Below are positions 19,911 to 32,451 of a stretch of DNA of 64,000 nt, one piece after another. The stretch covers positions 48,257,302 through 48,321,301 of the forward strand of contig CM064509.1 of the NCBI GenBank assembly GCA_032716605.1. The letters run 5' to 3'. The translations under genes and the position numbers were made by a program. Each line of letters opens with the position of its first letter. Within the stretch, counting starts at the first letter, position 1. Source of the stretch: Paralithodes platypus (lineage: Eukaryota; Arthropoda; Malacostraca; Decapoda; Lithodidae). The notes below the pieces were generated by a model that was given only the letters and a program-made list of their open reading frames with translations, had not been told where the DNA came from and ran no database searches.

Positions 19911-21790
19911 TTTAAATGGGAGGTGATGAGGGGATCAGTTGTGGTAATCATGGCTGTATGGTGTGGGTGGAAGGGTGTATTATTCATCACTGACATTGCT
20001 GTTTGTAAAGCCACCATCATATATCTCTCTCTCTCTCTCTCTCCTGGCCCTTTTACGTTCCTTTTATCTTTCAAATTTTACCACCTCTTTCTTCGACAAC
20101 TTAATTGAAGGTCTATTTTTCAGGTTCCCTTTCTGCAGTCTTTATCGGGTTTCTTTCTCCGTCTATTTTTCTCTGGGTTTGATGTCGCGTTCAAACTTTT
20201 GTTTTAAGTTTTCCTACGGTTTGTATGTTGTTGTGTTTCCTGCTCATTTTTCCTGATTATGTTCCTAATGCAGATTTTCCCAGGATTATATTTATTGTTT
20301 ACTACCCCCCCCCCTTATTATCCGCATTCTCTCTCTCTCTCTCTCCCTCAGAGTACAGTTGCATACAAATATTTAGATGCCCTGTCCTATTATCATTATC
20401 AGCGCTGATATTAAAAGTCTCTTATTCAGCTTCACGTACGTTGCTTCAAGTTGTTAAGCTTGACGTTTATTAATTTCCACCAGTGTTGCTTGCGTTTGCT
20501 CTATGATTCTAATGGTAAATCTGTACATGAAGCATTTCAATGTTTACTCTAATACATGCACTCTGGAGCTTCAATTATGCTGTAGTGTTCCAGGGTTCAT
20601 AATGGGGCAACATTTGTGTTTCAGTGTGTAGGTGCACCACTTACGCTCACTTGTTTGGTGTAGCCGGTTGAGCCTCGCACTATATCCTACACTCCATTCC
20701 TTCATAATATTAGGCCTACTAATGACTTGCTGATAAGTATATATTCAGTCTGGGATAATTATTGCTGTAATTTATGGACATTTGCCTTTTCAAATGTTCG
20801 TTTAGTCACGATGAAATGCTCGCCTTTAGCTTTGAATTAAACTGGGATTAGTTTTATTTTTTTCTTATGTGTATGATAAGGACAATAGGCAACGCTGCAT
20901 GTAACAAGTGTCTCCGCCAAAGTTGAAAGAGTGACAGAGCCAAATTAAGGGCGGTTGGTATTATTATTATTTGTTTTTATTTATTTTTTTATTGGAAAGA
21001 AGTGTGGTGTGCTTGTTTAGGTGTAGTGAAATGAATAAGAGGAGGAGGTGTTTGTGAGAGCTAGCTGAATTACGCTCTGTGTGGGTGACACACAAACAAA
21101 AACCGCGAGGGAGGCCAGACAAACGAAACAGGGGTTCCAGCAACTTGTTTATCACAATATGCCTATGAGGCCTCCCATGGTTACTGACCTGCTCAACTGG
21201 TGTCTACAGTCTCACCAACTCTGAAATACAATAGTCATGGTGAAGCTACACACAAATGAGATATCTTAAAAGTGAATGTACATTTCTTGAATATGCATAT
21301 TTTTTCATTTAGTTTATGTTTCTAGTGGAAAAGGGTTTTCAGCAGCCTGTAACTGTTTTGCCAGATCCAGATAATATTGCTTCATATTTCCACGCTTACC
21401 ACCATCATTACATATTGCTTGATTAGTGTTACCTTTTCTTCATGACATTATATATTTATTAGGTCAGATATTTATTGGCGTGTGCTTTCTGGACGTATCG
21501 ATGCAGTCTAGTAAGAGAGAGTGACCATAGTTTTCACTGGACACCATTTGTGTGCCATAATTATCAATCAAAGGGGTGATATTATATATGTTATCATAAT
21601 CAGTTTATCCAAAGACATAATAATATATCCTGTACCAGTATTTTTGAATGTTTATTAAAGGATATGGGAGAGGTTAGAGATGCCAGTGGCACCAATATGG
21701 AAGAAGTAGGGCCATCTTTCTTGCTAAAGATTGTCTTAGGTTGTCAGACCTTTATTAAACACGTTATAACTGCTAGACGGAAACATCACT
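19911..21790. other. Stretch without recognisable gene
   Basis: Pyrimidine-rich DNA with (CT)n at 20023-20042. Apart from the small LINE remnant at 20880-20965, no coding or RNA gene is recognisable. Confidence 0.55.
20880..20965 (-). pseudogene. Remnant of LINE 3' end
   Basis: CAAGTGTCTCCGCC and TTGAAAGAGTGACAGAGCC match the 3'-terminal segment of the LINE copies at 35.4, 40.2 and 60.75 kb (there GAGTGCCTCCCCC and AAAGAGTGACAGGGCC). Only about 85 bp survives. Confidence 0.55.
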
Positions 21791-21794
21791 CCGG

Positions 21795-22347
21795 ATATTC
21801 TTTGAGCACTACTCTGGATCCATAGTGGAGCACTAATAAGCTATAGGTGTATACTTTGAGCACTACTCTGGATCCATAGTGGAGCACTAATAAGCTATAG
21901 GTGTATACTTTAAGCACTACTCTGGATCCATAATGGAGCACTAATAAGCTATAGGTGTATACTTTAAGCACTACTCTGGATCCATAATGGAGCACTAATA
22001 AGCTATAGGTGTATACTTTAAGCACTACTCTGGATCCATAATGGAGCACTAATAAGCTATAGGTGTATACTTTAAGCACTACTCTGGATCCATAATGGAG
22101 CACTAATAAGCTATAGGTGTATACTTTAAGCACTACTCTGGATCCATAATGGAGCACTAATAAGCTATAGGTGTATACTTTAAGCACTACTCTGGATCCA
22201 TAGTGGAGCACTAATAAGCTATAGGTGTATACTTTAAGCACTACTCTGGATCCATAATGGAGCACTAATAAGCTATAGGTGTATACTTTAAGCACTACTC
22301 TGGATCCATAGTGGAGCACTAATAAGCTATAGGTGTATACTTTAAGC
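21795..22347. repeat. 54 bp tandem array, ~10 copies
   Basis: The unit contains CACTACTCTGGATCCATA and CTAATAAGCTATAGGTGTA and is nearly identical between copies. Variation is mainly TGAGC/TAAGC and CATAGTGG/CATAATGG. Because 54 is a multiple of 3, the minus strand stays open for 177 codons. That frame is a by-product, not a gene. Confidence 0.97.
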
Positions 22348-24856
22348 TGCTAAATCTGATTAAATAATACTACATGCCCTTGACCAAAAATAACATCAAC
22401 ACAGAAATCCAAATGGAAAGTATAAACTTAATTATATATTTTGATTCTCCAGTACAAAAGCCCAGCCCAAAAGTGTAACATATAGCCCCTACTTGACGAC
22501 GGGTAGTACAGTAGTATTCTAAAGTGACGCAGGATGTCTATTGGTCCCAGTTTGTCCCATGCCGAGCAGCTAGACAATTGTCTTCTTCACCCCAAAGCCT
22601 CACCAACCCTGCACCAAAATGTTCATGGTGTAGGCCTACAGTGCCATTAGAGAATATGTAACCAATGGCTTAATATTATTATTATGTACAGTATATCTTT
22701 AAAATAATATATATTTGTTTTTTTAATTCAATTACCCTAAGAATACATATACATTAGGAAGATCTTACCGGAGCCTAAACAAAAGTTAACGTATCTCATA
22801 TTATTGAGAACGATATGCAATTGTTTACATCATTCCAACTGCCGCCCGACGGTTGAAGAAAGCTACCATATTTGTATCATCGTAAAGGAGCTGAAGTCGA
22901 CAGTGAAACGAATTATATTAATAATATCACATTGTATTCTTTCCGAAACTTAGCTAAAATTGAACTCATGTTTCTTGTATTATCTTACTAACACTATGGA
23001 ATACCTTTTTCAGTCAGTTACTTGCATGATGAAAATATATAGACGAACGCATATGGGGCCTGTTGTAGATTGATGCGTCTAATGAAAGATAAGTTACTTC
23101 AGAATGACATTTGGTGAGAACTAGATGGACTTACTAATTATAAAGTGTATGAGTGCAAGCTCTGGTCATTGAATGATGAGTGGTTACGTGAATACTTAGT
23201 TGTACCGGTACATTGTGGTGATTCGGTTATCTTCACAGAATAGATGAGAACGGCACACCAAAAATATGTACGTGGAAGTACCAAGTGAAGGGGACAGCTG
23301 GTTGTGGGATATAACCAATATTTTGTGAGAGAAAGGTGAACAAATATATTTATGAAAATATTTGACGTTTTGCAAAAAGCATTGTGGCACGGAAAAAATA
23401 GCATATTTGGACAGGGTGATCTGGAGTTGTGTCTGTTATAGCTATCTTCTAGCGGGACTTTCTCAGCAGTAATGCATCAGAGGTGATGGATGATGCTAAT
23501 GACGTCCACCTGAATGTCAAACTGCACATCCGCAGTGTCTAATTATTTTAAAGTATCAAAATGCTTTTTGGTGTATCATTCAATCTAATGATATTCTAAT
23601 TTGAGCATAATATAACACATTAATTATTCAGCTTGAACAATTACTTTTCCTAGTACACTAGCTGTAAATGGCCTCATGTACCATCTAAGTATCTCATGTA
23701 AAATCGAACACAAATGGTGAAGCCATAGAGGCACACTGCAATCTTTGGGATGTGACTGTACATATATATGTTTATTATGGCGTGAGGATTACCGTTCATA
23801 GTGTTGTAGTGGGGGTAATGAGGCGATAATGACCTTATCTCTAGGTCGTTGCCCAATCCTTTATTCATTCAGAACTCTTCTCTCTCTTTACAGGGATCAT
23901 TTCCACCTCGTTTCTCTCACTCACATCGTCTCTGGAGCTGCTTTACCCACGTTGAAGAAGACAGGTCGATGATCAGTGCACATTGATAATGGTGTTATTG
24001 TTCCCAAGGTAGAAAATACACTTAAATTTCTACCAAATCTATGCTGACAATTTAAAGCAATTGAACACTTCCTAGTTTCGAGATATGCAGAAATTCGAGT
24101 TCTAAAACGTTGATACTTAGTCGAAATACATGACAATGATATATGAAATACGGGAGAAAATCAGCACCACGCCTTCACCACCACCAAGCACTTTTTCTGC
24201 GCTTTCGACCACACCCCCGAGACAGAAGGAAGTAACCCCACCAAGATGTGCCTGAGTAGCTGCAATTGCTGTTGCACTCCCTCCAACACCCAGAAAAAAT
24301 CTCGCCATCAAAATCAACAATTCTGATGCCCACCGGAGAAGGAAGGCTTTCAAGGAAAAGAAGTCAACAAAACGGCTCCATAAACACCATACCTCGAGTG
24401 CCATTCTTCCTCCAAGCCGCATCACCACCGTGACCGTGAGGCCAGGAGGGACTACCTCAAACACCTGAGGAGTTCCCCCCCCCCCCCCCCACATATGCCA
24501 TTATTAATGCAGAGAAAGGTATGACCACCGCAGGCAAAGTGAAGATGATTACAGTTGGACAGCTCTTAGATACCTCTCACTGCAAGGTACCTAGTAGCTG
24601 GAAGATTTTGGCCCATTTAATATTGAAGTAAAACCCTGACCACATTGGTGGTAAAGCCTTACTCTCAATCTTATTTAACATCTTGGCTCATCAAAGGAAT
24701 TTGTTATTAGATCTCACTGGAGGCCAACTAGTATCCGTTCCTTTGCCTTGATATGGCATTGTTATTAATAAAGAATGTTGACTTGTCAAGCGCTCTATTA
24801 GTAACAAACCACCCCCATCTTATTAAAGGTTTATGCACTTGTAAGACAAGGGCCGT
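22348..24856. other. Stretch without recognisable gene
   Basis: Mixed-composition DNA. A poly-C run of about 17 lies at 24476. A 125-codon hydrophobic frame on the minus strand (24117-24494) is not assigned to any family. Confidence 0.5.
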
Positions 24857-24877
24857 TGTTGTTGTTGTTGTTGTTCC

Positions 24878-26428
24878 CTAAGCTGCCTGGCCGAACAGCC
24901 CCGAGTCCCTGAGGAAGGCCATGGCCACGATCGGGCTTTCCCACAGAGCTCTCACTGAGTGTAGGTTGTGTTGTTGGCGTAAGTGGTTGTGTGAAATGCA
25001 GTCTTCTATGATGTGTTTAATGGTATGGGGTGCTGTGTTACATCCCGGGCAGGCGTCGACAACGGAGTCATCCAGTCTCTTCTGATAGCTCAGGAGAGCT
25101 GGATGGTGTCCGCATCTCAGCCTGGCCAGGTGGACTCTGTCCTCGCGAGGGAGGGAGGATTCGGAAGGATGGACTTCGGGAGGTCGCGCATGCAGCTGCG
25201 TGTTGTCTGTGAGTGAGTGGATGGATTGGCGAGAGATATGAGTATGGATGTGCTTCTGGAAGTTGGTTCGGGGTGGGCAGGGAGGGAGAGAGGACAATAA
25301 CTGTGTGTGATACCGTGTGCTGGGTGTTGTTTTGATATTTCTTGGTGTCTGTGGGTGTGCTGCCATGTAGTTTAGTGGGTGGTCTTGGTTCGTGGAGGCT
25401 GCTGCCAGGAATTGAGTGCCTCTCATGTCCAGATGGTCTTTGACTTTGAGGACCTCGGCCTCCTGATGCAGATGATCTGTGGGTGCAGTAGCTGTGCAGC
25501 CTGTAATGATCTTCAGGGCTTTGTTTTGGATAGTCTGTAAGGTCTTATGATGTGTTTCAGCCAGGTCAGAAGCCCAGGCTGGGCTTGCGCATTCCATCAC
25601 TGATCCCATGCACTGTTTATATACTGTGGTGGTAGTTTCTTTGTTGTGTCCAAATTTTGTGTGAGCAAGTGACCTGAGGGCGTTAAGTCTGGGTGTCAGT
25701 TTCTTTTTAATGTTTGTGGTGTGCTGTTTGAATGTCACATGAGTATCATATGTTACTCCTAGGATTCTGGGCGCGTGCGTATGTGTTAGGGGTGCGTTGC
25801 CCATGGTGAGTTGAGGGATGCATTCGCGTTCACCTGTCCAGCTTGTGAGCAGGGTTGCGGTGGATTTGGCTGGGGCCAGATTCAGTCTGTTTGTAGTGCA
25901 CCAGCCATGTAGTGTGTTGAGATAGGGTTGAAGGAGATCTGCCGCTCTTCTTGGGTCATGGTGCGTGCATGTGAGCGTTATGTCATCTGCATAGGAGGCT
26001 AAGTTTATCTGGGGAGTATTGGGTGCAGTTATATCGTGCATGTACAGACTGAAGAGTGCGGGCGATAGGACGGATCCCTGTGGGACTCCGTTTGGAAAGT
26101 TTCTGATTTTAGATGACTGACCGGCAAAAGATACGTGTGCACATCTGCCTGCTAGGAAGTTGGCCAGCCACCTTTTTGTGTTGTTGTGCATGTTTGTGTT
26201 GCAGATTTTGTTTGTTAGGTTGTGGCGGGGGATGGCATTGAAGGCCCCACCAATGTCGAGTGTGGCTAATAGTGATCTGTGTGGTGGTCTAGCTGAGTTG
26301 ATGCCGTCAAAAGCTCTTTGTGTAAGGTCTGTGAGAAGAGTGTTTGTGGAGTGCAGTGGCCTAAAGCCATGTTGTGCTGGAGCTAGGGGTAGGTCGGGTG
26401 TAATTAGTTGTAATACTAGGCGTTCCAT
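24878..26428 (-). pseudogene. Reverse transcriptase of jockey-like LINE
   Basis: A 516-codon open frame for an RNA-directed DNA polymerase. It shows AQHGFRPLHSTNTLLTDL (motif 2 region), LLATLDIGGAFNAIPRH (motif A), NGVPQGSVLSPALFSLYMHD (motif B) and LASYADDITLTCTHHD (motif C, YADD). A thumb region and a tail with LARLRCGHHPALLSY and a CPGC...H...H...C cluster follow. In motif A the second position after the usual Asp is altered (DIGGAFN) but the Asp remains. The domain is complete in length for this family. The preceding modules are frameshifted, so the element is not autonomous as read here. Confidence 0.88.
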
Positions 26429-26634
26429 GACTCCGGAGGTGGAGCAAAGGAGTGTGATGGGGCGGTGCGAGGAGGGTAGCGTGGGGTCTTTGTTGGGTTT
26501 GGGGAATGTGATGATGATACCATGCTTCCAAATGTCTGGTATTGTGTTGTGTGAATAGCTGTAGTTTGATATGTTAGTGAGTGTTTGTATGCCTTGTGGT
26601 CCCAGGTGTCTGAGGTGTATGTTGCTTATGTTGT

Positions 26635-27373
26635 CTAGGCCACAGGCGGGTGAGTGCTTGAGATTGTTGATGATATGCTTTGTCTGGTGATTGGTGAAGG
26701 GTTTATAGTCAGGGTCTGTGGGGAATTGTCTCTTACGCCGGATGACACGTCGGTCGTCTTTGTGAGGTTTAGGTGGCTGACATGTGAGAAGTGATTGATG
26801 AGAGTGTTTGCTTGTTGTTTACATGAAGGAGTAGAGTCTGTTGTTGTGATTGCAGCATGTGATTGTGTTGTGTTGCTGTTGGAAAGTGTGATGCTGTTTA
26901 GTGTTTTGTAGAGTTTTTTGGGGTTTGTTTTGTGATCAAGTGTTTGTAGGAAGTTATTCCAATTTAGTTTTTGTTGTTGTTGTATTTTGTTGTTAGTTTG
27001 GGTGTTGAGTGCTTGAATTTGTTGTGTGATGTCTTGTGTGTGGGGTGCTGGGGAGTGTTTCAGTGTGTCGCGTTGTCTGATGAGGTTTTGAATTTCTGGT
27101 GTGAAGTTGGGGTTGTGTCTTTTTTCTGTTACCTCTTGGAATGTGTTTCTTGTCAGCGTTTTGGATAGTTTTATTGAGTATGTGTACAGCATTGTTGATG
27201 TTAGTGATGGGTGTACTGTTTAGAGTTGTGAAGTGTTGTTCTGTCTCATTTGTAAATGCTTCCCATTTAGCTCTTTTATAATTGGTGTATGTGTGTTTGT
27301 GGCTAGCTGGGGTGAGTCTGGTTTTGGTGGTGATAATGATCGGGAGGTGGTCAGAGCCTAAGGTTCTGACCAC
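26635..27373 (-). pseudogene. LINE linker region between endonuclease and RT
   Basis: Two overlapping frames. One (up to 27373) carries GSDHLPIIITTK, the conserved end of the endonuclease. The other (to 26635) carries a Gln/Asn/Thr-rich linker ending SQPPVA-like before the RT. The frame change at about 27000-27190 marks a frameshift. Confidence 0.65.
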
Positions 27374-27632
27374 CCTCCAGGATGTTGTGGGGGCGAGTTC
27401 TGGGGAGCAAAAGGTGATGTCTGGAGATGATGGGTTATAGAGGGCTTGGTGATGAATATGGGTATGTTGATGGATGTCGTTAAGGATGATGAGGTTATCT
27501 GTTTGGTTTTGTAGTACCAGCCCTCTGTCTGTGTCGGGGTTGTCGACAAACCAGGCCGACGTCTTGGCGTTGAAGTCACCACCCAGGATGATGTGTGGGG
27601 TGTTTGTGATGTGTTGTAAGTGTGGTCTGTAT

Positions 27633-27992
27633 TCATTTGGTACTGTAGGGGATGTTTTGGGGAGGGATGTATGTGTTTATGATGGTTATGTTGGATTTGT
27701 TGCCAGTGCATATTTTAATTGATTGTATTTCTGTTGTGTTATCATTTGGGGGGAGGAGGGATTTGGTTTGTACACTGGTTACTATGTATGATATTTCATT
27801 GTGTACCAGGGTGATGAGTCCACCGCCCCCGCCGACAGCCCGGTCTTGTCTGATGGTGGTGAAATTATGAAATGTGGGTGTTTTTTGTGATGTGCGGAGT
27901 TTTGTTTCTTGTAAGATGGCAATGTGTATGTTGTGTTGTTTTGTGAAGTGTGAGAGTTTGTGTTTCTTTGTGTTAATGCCATCTATGTTCAA
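27633..27992 (-). pseudogene. Endonuclease N-terminal part of jockey-like LINE
   Basis: Exonuclease-endonuclease-phosphatase fold fragment. HIAILQETKLRTSQKTP carries the catalytic Glu motif (QET), followed by GGGGGLITLVHNEI and ITIINTYIPPQ. In the family this nicks target DNA to prime reverse transcription. The middle of the domain (27360-27640) lies in a different frame (NPDTDRG-like and LGGDFNAKT-like region), so it is frameshifted. Confidence 0.75.
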
Positions 27993-28507
27993 TTGGAGAA
28001 TGTTAATGTTATGTGCACGATGTATGTTGGGTGCTGCTGCACGAGGATGGGGTGGGGGTGAGGGTGGGGGTGAGGGAGGGGCTGGAGGTTGGGATGGGTG
28101 AGGTGGGGGTGGGGATTGGGGAGCAGGAGATGGGGGTTGGAATGGATTAGGATGGGGTGTGGTGTGTTGAGTTGAGGATGTGGATGGTATGGGAAAGTTA
28201 GGTGGGTTAGGGAGGAGAGGTGGACGGGTTTTAGGGGGGGGAGTGGATGATATGGGAAGGCTAGGTGGGTTGGGGAGGAGAGGTGGACGGGTTTTAGGCG
28301 AGGGATTTGACTGGGAGAGGGAGGGGCATGAGGAACAGGTCCAGGTGTTCGTGTAGTGTTTCTTGGAGGCAAGTGTTGTACAGGTGAAGGGGGTCCAGTT
28401 CCTGGATGAATTGCAGAGAACTGAACCCTTAGTGTGGCGACTCGAAGTGATGGGTTTTGAGCAAGTTGGACATATGTATGTGTACGTGGGTCCGGGGTTG
28501 CTCTCAA
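27989..28507 (-). pseudogene. Proline/histidine-rich ORF1-like segment of the LINE
   Basis: 172 codons of Pro, His and Leu repeats (for example PHPHPHPHP and two copies of LKPVHLSS) just upstream of the endonuclease. It starts with a normal-composition stretch (VQLAQNPSLRVATLRVQF). It may be the C-terminal end of ORF1, expanded by simple repeats. No zinc knuckle is visible. Confidence 0.4.
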
Positions 28508-28971
28508 TGTCTCCGGCTAGAAGAAGTCTTCGAGAAATGACAGCCGGAGAGTCATTTCTCGGTGTAGGAAAAACTGTGTGATGTGTGTGTGTGGTGTGAG
28601 AGGTGTGGAAATTCCCGGCGCGACCGAAGCCACTCCAAGGACCCGTGCCCCCAGGGGGGGGGGGCAGGGGATAGTTGTGACGGTTTGGCTCCCGAAACTA
28701 CTCCCCGCGGCCGGCATCCGGTTGTCCTCCACTGGTCGATTGATCTTGTCTCCGGCCGCGGAGGGTCGGCAGCCATCCGCGGTTGGCAGCTCCGGGAGGT
28801 GGTCCCACGGCGTAGACGCCGCCACATCAGGACCACCGTTCTGTGAGATACCATAGCAACTCTGCATAACGGCACTCTGCAATAGAGTCCATCCGATACG
28901 GAATCCTAGGCACTGGTTCTGGGGTACGATATCGGAAAAGGCCAAAAATCACCTCATCAACCCAGTCACTG

Positions 28972-29245
28972 AAAAACTCTTATAACGGTCAGAAAAGTTA
29001 AGAGACATTGTGTCACAAACAGCGCTCTTATGTTAGTTCGATGACATGTTGCAGATGCACTGGCATATTGCACATGACATTCAGGGCCCAACACCCAAGA
29101 GTACTGAAAGGTCTGCATCAAAATTCTTATAACAGTCAGAATAGTTAGCGAGTTCTCTCCAACGTTAGCTCGATAATACTGTACAAATGCACTGGCATGT
29201 TGTACGTATTTTTCAAGACCCAACATCCAAGAGTTCGAGTCTCCA
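28972..29245. repeat. Two ~140 bp imperfect direct repeats
   Basis: CTCTTATAACGGTCAGAAAAG at 28977 recurs as TTCTTATAACAGTCAGAATAG at 29127. Both are followed by a TTAG.TCGAT.A block and TGCACTGGCAT. No coding content. Confidence 0.7.
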
Positions 29246-29510
29246 TCCACTGTCACCTAGCCACGTCAGAATCACCACCACGGCCCAGATTCTCACCAGA
29301 AGACTACAGAGTGCTATTTAATATAATATACAGTGAAACCCATTTAAAAGTACCGTACTAGTAATACATCTTTTAGATAAAAGGAAGTACTAAATTAAAT
29401 CAATATAAAATATTTGTATACTTATTGAAATGCATAAGAAGTACTAGTGATAACCATTTATTAAGGAAAGTACTTAGTGTGAACACATAATATATAATAC
29501 CAAGAAATAT

Positions 29511-30424
29511 TTAACCCATTGGCTGCGGGTGACGTTCCAGAATGCTAGGCAATTTAGAGCAATTTCCAGGCTTTAAAAGCCTGTCAAGGCCGTAGAAATA
29601 GAGTGTCCATGGGCAGGAGCGTGAGGGACCTCCGTCCGACCATCAGCGCAGCCAGCTGCTCACTGAGGTAGACTGTGGTCTCGCGCGGCTGTTTCAACAG
29701 TGTTGTCGTGTGAGCGAGAGCTAATAATTAGCGAGTTTTCCTGAATGTCTATGGCAACGCTGCGAGTGAGCCCCGCCACCTACGAAGCTCGTTCTGGTGT
29801 CCTTTTGAAGCTATTTTCGCCTAGTTTTCGGCAGAATACAGTTAATTTAATGCAGATACCTGATTGATCATTCAGGAGTGCCTGAATATTTTTTTTTTTT
29901 TTTTTTCTATATACCAACTACTCCCTCTCGGGCATAGGCTGAGAGCCTGTACATTCCACCGCCCAACACAGTGAAGCCCGTGAGGTCTTGTTCCAGTCTG
30001 GGGAGTGAGACATGCGAAGCATCCATCATGGCTCGAAGCAGCTCCATCTCTGAAGCGGCCGGTTGCTTCGCTCAAGTGCTTCACTGTCTCACCCTCCAGA
30101 CTCAGACCCTCACTCTCAGAACGCCACCTATTGAGCAGTGAACTCACTAGGCATTGTCCCCCTGTAACATATTTTGAATATGGGAATATTCATACAGTGT
30201 TATTTAATCAGGGAACAACGAGGGTATTTTTTTGGCATTTCGGTGGGCTTTGTGGTAATGCACTGATACTAGGTACAGCACAAATTCAATCCCAATAATA
30301 TCTTCCCATTGACATATCGGGATTTGAACCCGGGTCCATTGGATTACCAATCCAGTGGCATGACCACTCCACCACACCTCCCCTGCGCTAAATAGCACAA
30401 ATAAGCCTGCAGCGTAGGGGTTAA
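29511..30424. mobile_element. TTAA-flanked piggyBac-like non-autonomous element (0.9 kb)
   Basis: TTAA at 29511-29514 and 30421-30424. The ends read TTAACCCATTGGCTGCGGGT and, on the complement, TTAACCCCTACGCTGCAGGC. This is a clear imperfect inverted repeat with the CCC start typical of piggyBac-type termini. The interior is non-coding. It has a poly-T run at 29889-29907 and a tRNA-like segment on the minus strand near the right end. It inserted into the AGTACTAGTGATG satellite. Confidence 0.7.
30308..30385 (-). other. tRNA-like (SINE-like) sequence
   Basis: On the minus strand it has a TGGTGGAGTGGTCATGCCA D-arm-like block, an anticodon-arm-like CTGGATTGGTAATCCAA, and CCGGGTTCAAATCCCG as a good T-arm. 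The acceptor stem does not pair, so it is a tRNA pseudogene or SINE. The anticodon loop would read GGT. Confidence 0.5.
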
Positions 30425-30750
30425 AGTACTAGTGATGTGCCTTACTGTATATACAAGGAAGTACTTAAGTGAATTATTTAATATTGTTATTATGCTATTT
30501 GAAATGCAATTGAAGTACTAGTGATGCCCACTTATTTTAGGGAAGTACTTAGTTTAAAGTTATAATTATTCATAAAAAGCAAAGTATTAAAAGTACTAGT
30601 GATGACCAGTTATAATAAAATTACTTAGTAAATATACCAGTGTCGCGTGATCTAAAAAGTACAAGTGTCATACCTCGATTCAAGGGAGTACTAAACTATA
30701 TTATACAAGCCTTAAGAGTGATCGAATATTGTGGAACCTCGTTCGTGCAT

Positions 30751-30751
<1 letters not shown>

Positions 30752-30829
<78 letters not shown>

Positions 30830-30834
30830 GTATA
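30752..30834. repeat. (TA)n microsatellite
   Basis: Pure TA run of about 75 bp followed by degenerate TATACCTGTATA and TATACTGTATA. Confidence 0.97.
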
Positions 30835-31339
30835 TATATATATACTGTATATATTGTATATCATCTATCATTTCAATACGATATCTATGTGTAGTGAATA
30901 CAATAATATGAATGTACGTTTTCTTATAATTATCCTCTATTACCTTTTGTGCATGTGTTAAAACGAATTCAGCTTCTCCAGTCAAGTAGAACCTACCTAA
31001 TTTATTCAATCAACCCCAATAAAACCCTGGTATAACACTATACGTCACATATAAGCAAGGGCTCCATTAGATAATTTCCATATATGAAAAACACTCACAT
31101 TATTGTATCTGTGATACTAATCAATGACAACATGCTAAAATTGCTTACGCAATTGGTTAGCAATGGTCTATAAAAAGGGTCCAGTAAACATGTGGTCTCC
31201 TAAGCCTATGCGGTGATTAGTTGTAAAGAGGCTGTTCTGCAATTCAGCATGGATATAGGTATACTTGGTTACAAATAACATTATATGGGACTCAGTAAAA
31301 CTGCATACTTGACTCGGCAAACAAACGACACATCCACCC

Positions 31340-31530
31340 CTATGCTGCCCAACTATCTAACCCAAGAGTGAACAAATGTTCCCAGTCTTTCTTCTACTCA
31401 ACAAATAAGCTATACAACTCTCTCCCTCAATCTGTCTTTCCATCATCCTATGCCTTAATTTGCTTCAAGCTCCGTGCGTCCATACATTTTGCTTATCGTC
31501 CCTTGAATATTCGTATGCACTTCAATGCGA
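31340..31530 (+). pseudogene. LINE C-terminal fragment
   Basis: NKCSQSFFYSTNKLYNSLP and SVFPSSYALICFKLRAS match the C-terminal end of the LINE family seen at 36, 40 and 61 kb (there SAELWNSLP-like and SVFPSSYDLNCFKLRVS). About 60 codons; no RT. Confidence 0.65.
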
Positions 31531-32295
31531 TAAGATTATTTGAATTTCATTCTGATGAACTTGAAACGATTTTACTCAGCTTAGGAGGGAATCAAAGTAT
31601 TAAATTAACCGCATTACTTCCTCAGGTCAGTTCTAAGTGAAATGGAAACAAATATTAGTCAGAAAATGGGTATACTAAAGTGGTTAAGGAGTGGTTTTAT
31701 ACCTGCTGGGGTGTTTTATTGCTTACACCCAATATTTATTTTACTGCTGAGATAAACAGTACGGCTCATTAAACTCGCCCATAAACATTAAGGTCTATTT
31801 TTATTCAATGCTCTCTCTTTCTCTCTCCACCTACTTTCCTTTCTTTTTTCTGAATCGACGTGTATATTCTGGCTTACATTTTTGTTCTTCTGGCTATATT
31901 TCTGACCAATTAAGTTTCCCCCGTGTTTTCAAACTTTTGAATTTACAGTTTTTCCATACTCCCCTACCGTACGTTTAACCTTTTCTCATATCTCCTCTCT
32001 TCGCTCTCCCTATGCCAGCTTCCATCTTGTAAGTTTAGTAGTTTACAGTTTTTGTTATAAATACATTTATTTTCCCTTCTTACCTCTATATTTTTGTTTT
32101 TTCATATCGTACGGCTCTCAGGCTGTCCTTAAAGGACGATGTTATAGTTATGGAGAGAGCTATGAATGTGTTAAAGGAGAACTGTTAACCAATTTAATTT
32201 CCAGAATTCCTTGCTTACCTAACAACAATCGATTTGTTGGAAGAAAAAAGAAGAAGCTACGACAATATAAATACCCGGACTTAAAAATAGAACTA
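31531..32295. other. Stretch without recognisable gene
   Basis: Pyrimidine-rich DNA with no supported coding region. Confidence 0.5.
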
Positions 32296-32303
32296 CACCT
32301 CTC

Positions 32304-32373
<70 letters not shown>
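32296..32373. repeat. (CT)n microsatellite
   Basis: About 78 bp of CT with one CTAT interruption. Confidence 0.97.
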
Positions 32374-32378
<5 letters not shown>

Positions 32379-32451
32379 CATATTGACCTTAATACCAAAA
32401 ATTGGCAACACATTGAAATGAAATAGAATGTCTAGGATTGCTTTGGGCATA

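Larger units (their letters stand above)
24857..28950 (-). mobile_element. Jockey-like LINE, nearly full length, decayed
   Basis: On the minus strand the order is: a GC-rich 5' region (~28950-28510), a Pro/His-rich ORF1-like segment, an apurinic-type endonuclease, a linker, a reverse transcriptase, a C-terminal Cys/His cluster and an (AAC)n tail at 24857-24875. Order and tail type fit the jockey/I group. Several frameshifts separate the modules. The 5' end is not precisely defined and no clear target duplication was found. Confidence 0.8.
29330..30690. repeat. Diverged ~110 bp satellite (AGTACTAGTGATG motif)
   Basis: AAGTACTAGTGAT recurs at about 29440, 30425, 30513 and 30593, each followed 30-40 bp later by GAAGTACTTAGT-like sequence. 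The array is split by the TTAA element at 29511-30424. Much of the spacing is AT-rich. Confidence 0.65.

Noticed and set aside
24117..24494. 125-codon hydrophobic minus-strand frame, vaguely like a transmembrane transporter segment
   Set aside because: No family motif can be named, the start lies in a poly-G run, and there is no adjoining exon. Not enough to call a gene.
30308..30385. Functional tRNA gene with GGT anticodon
   Set aside because: The T-arm is good but the acceptor stem does not pair, and the sequence sits in a transposon. A SINE or tRNA pseudogene is more likely.
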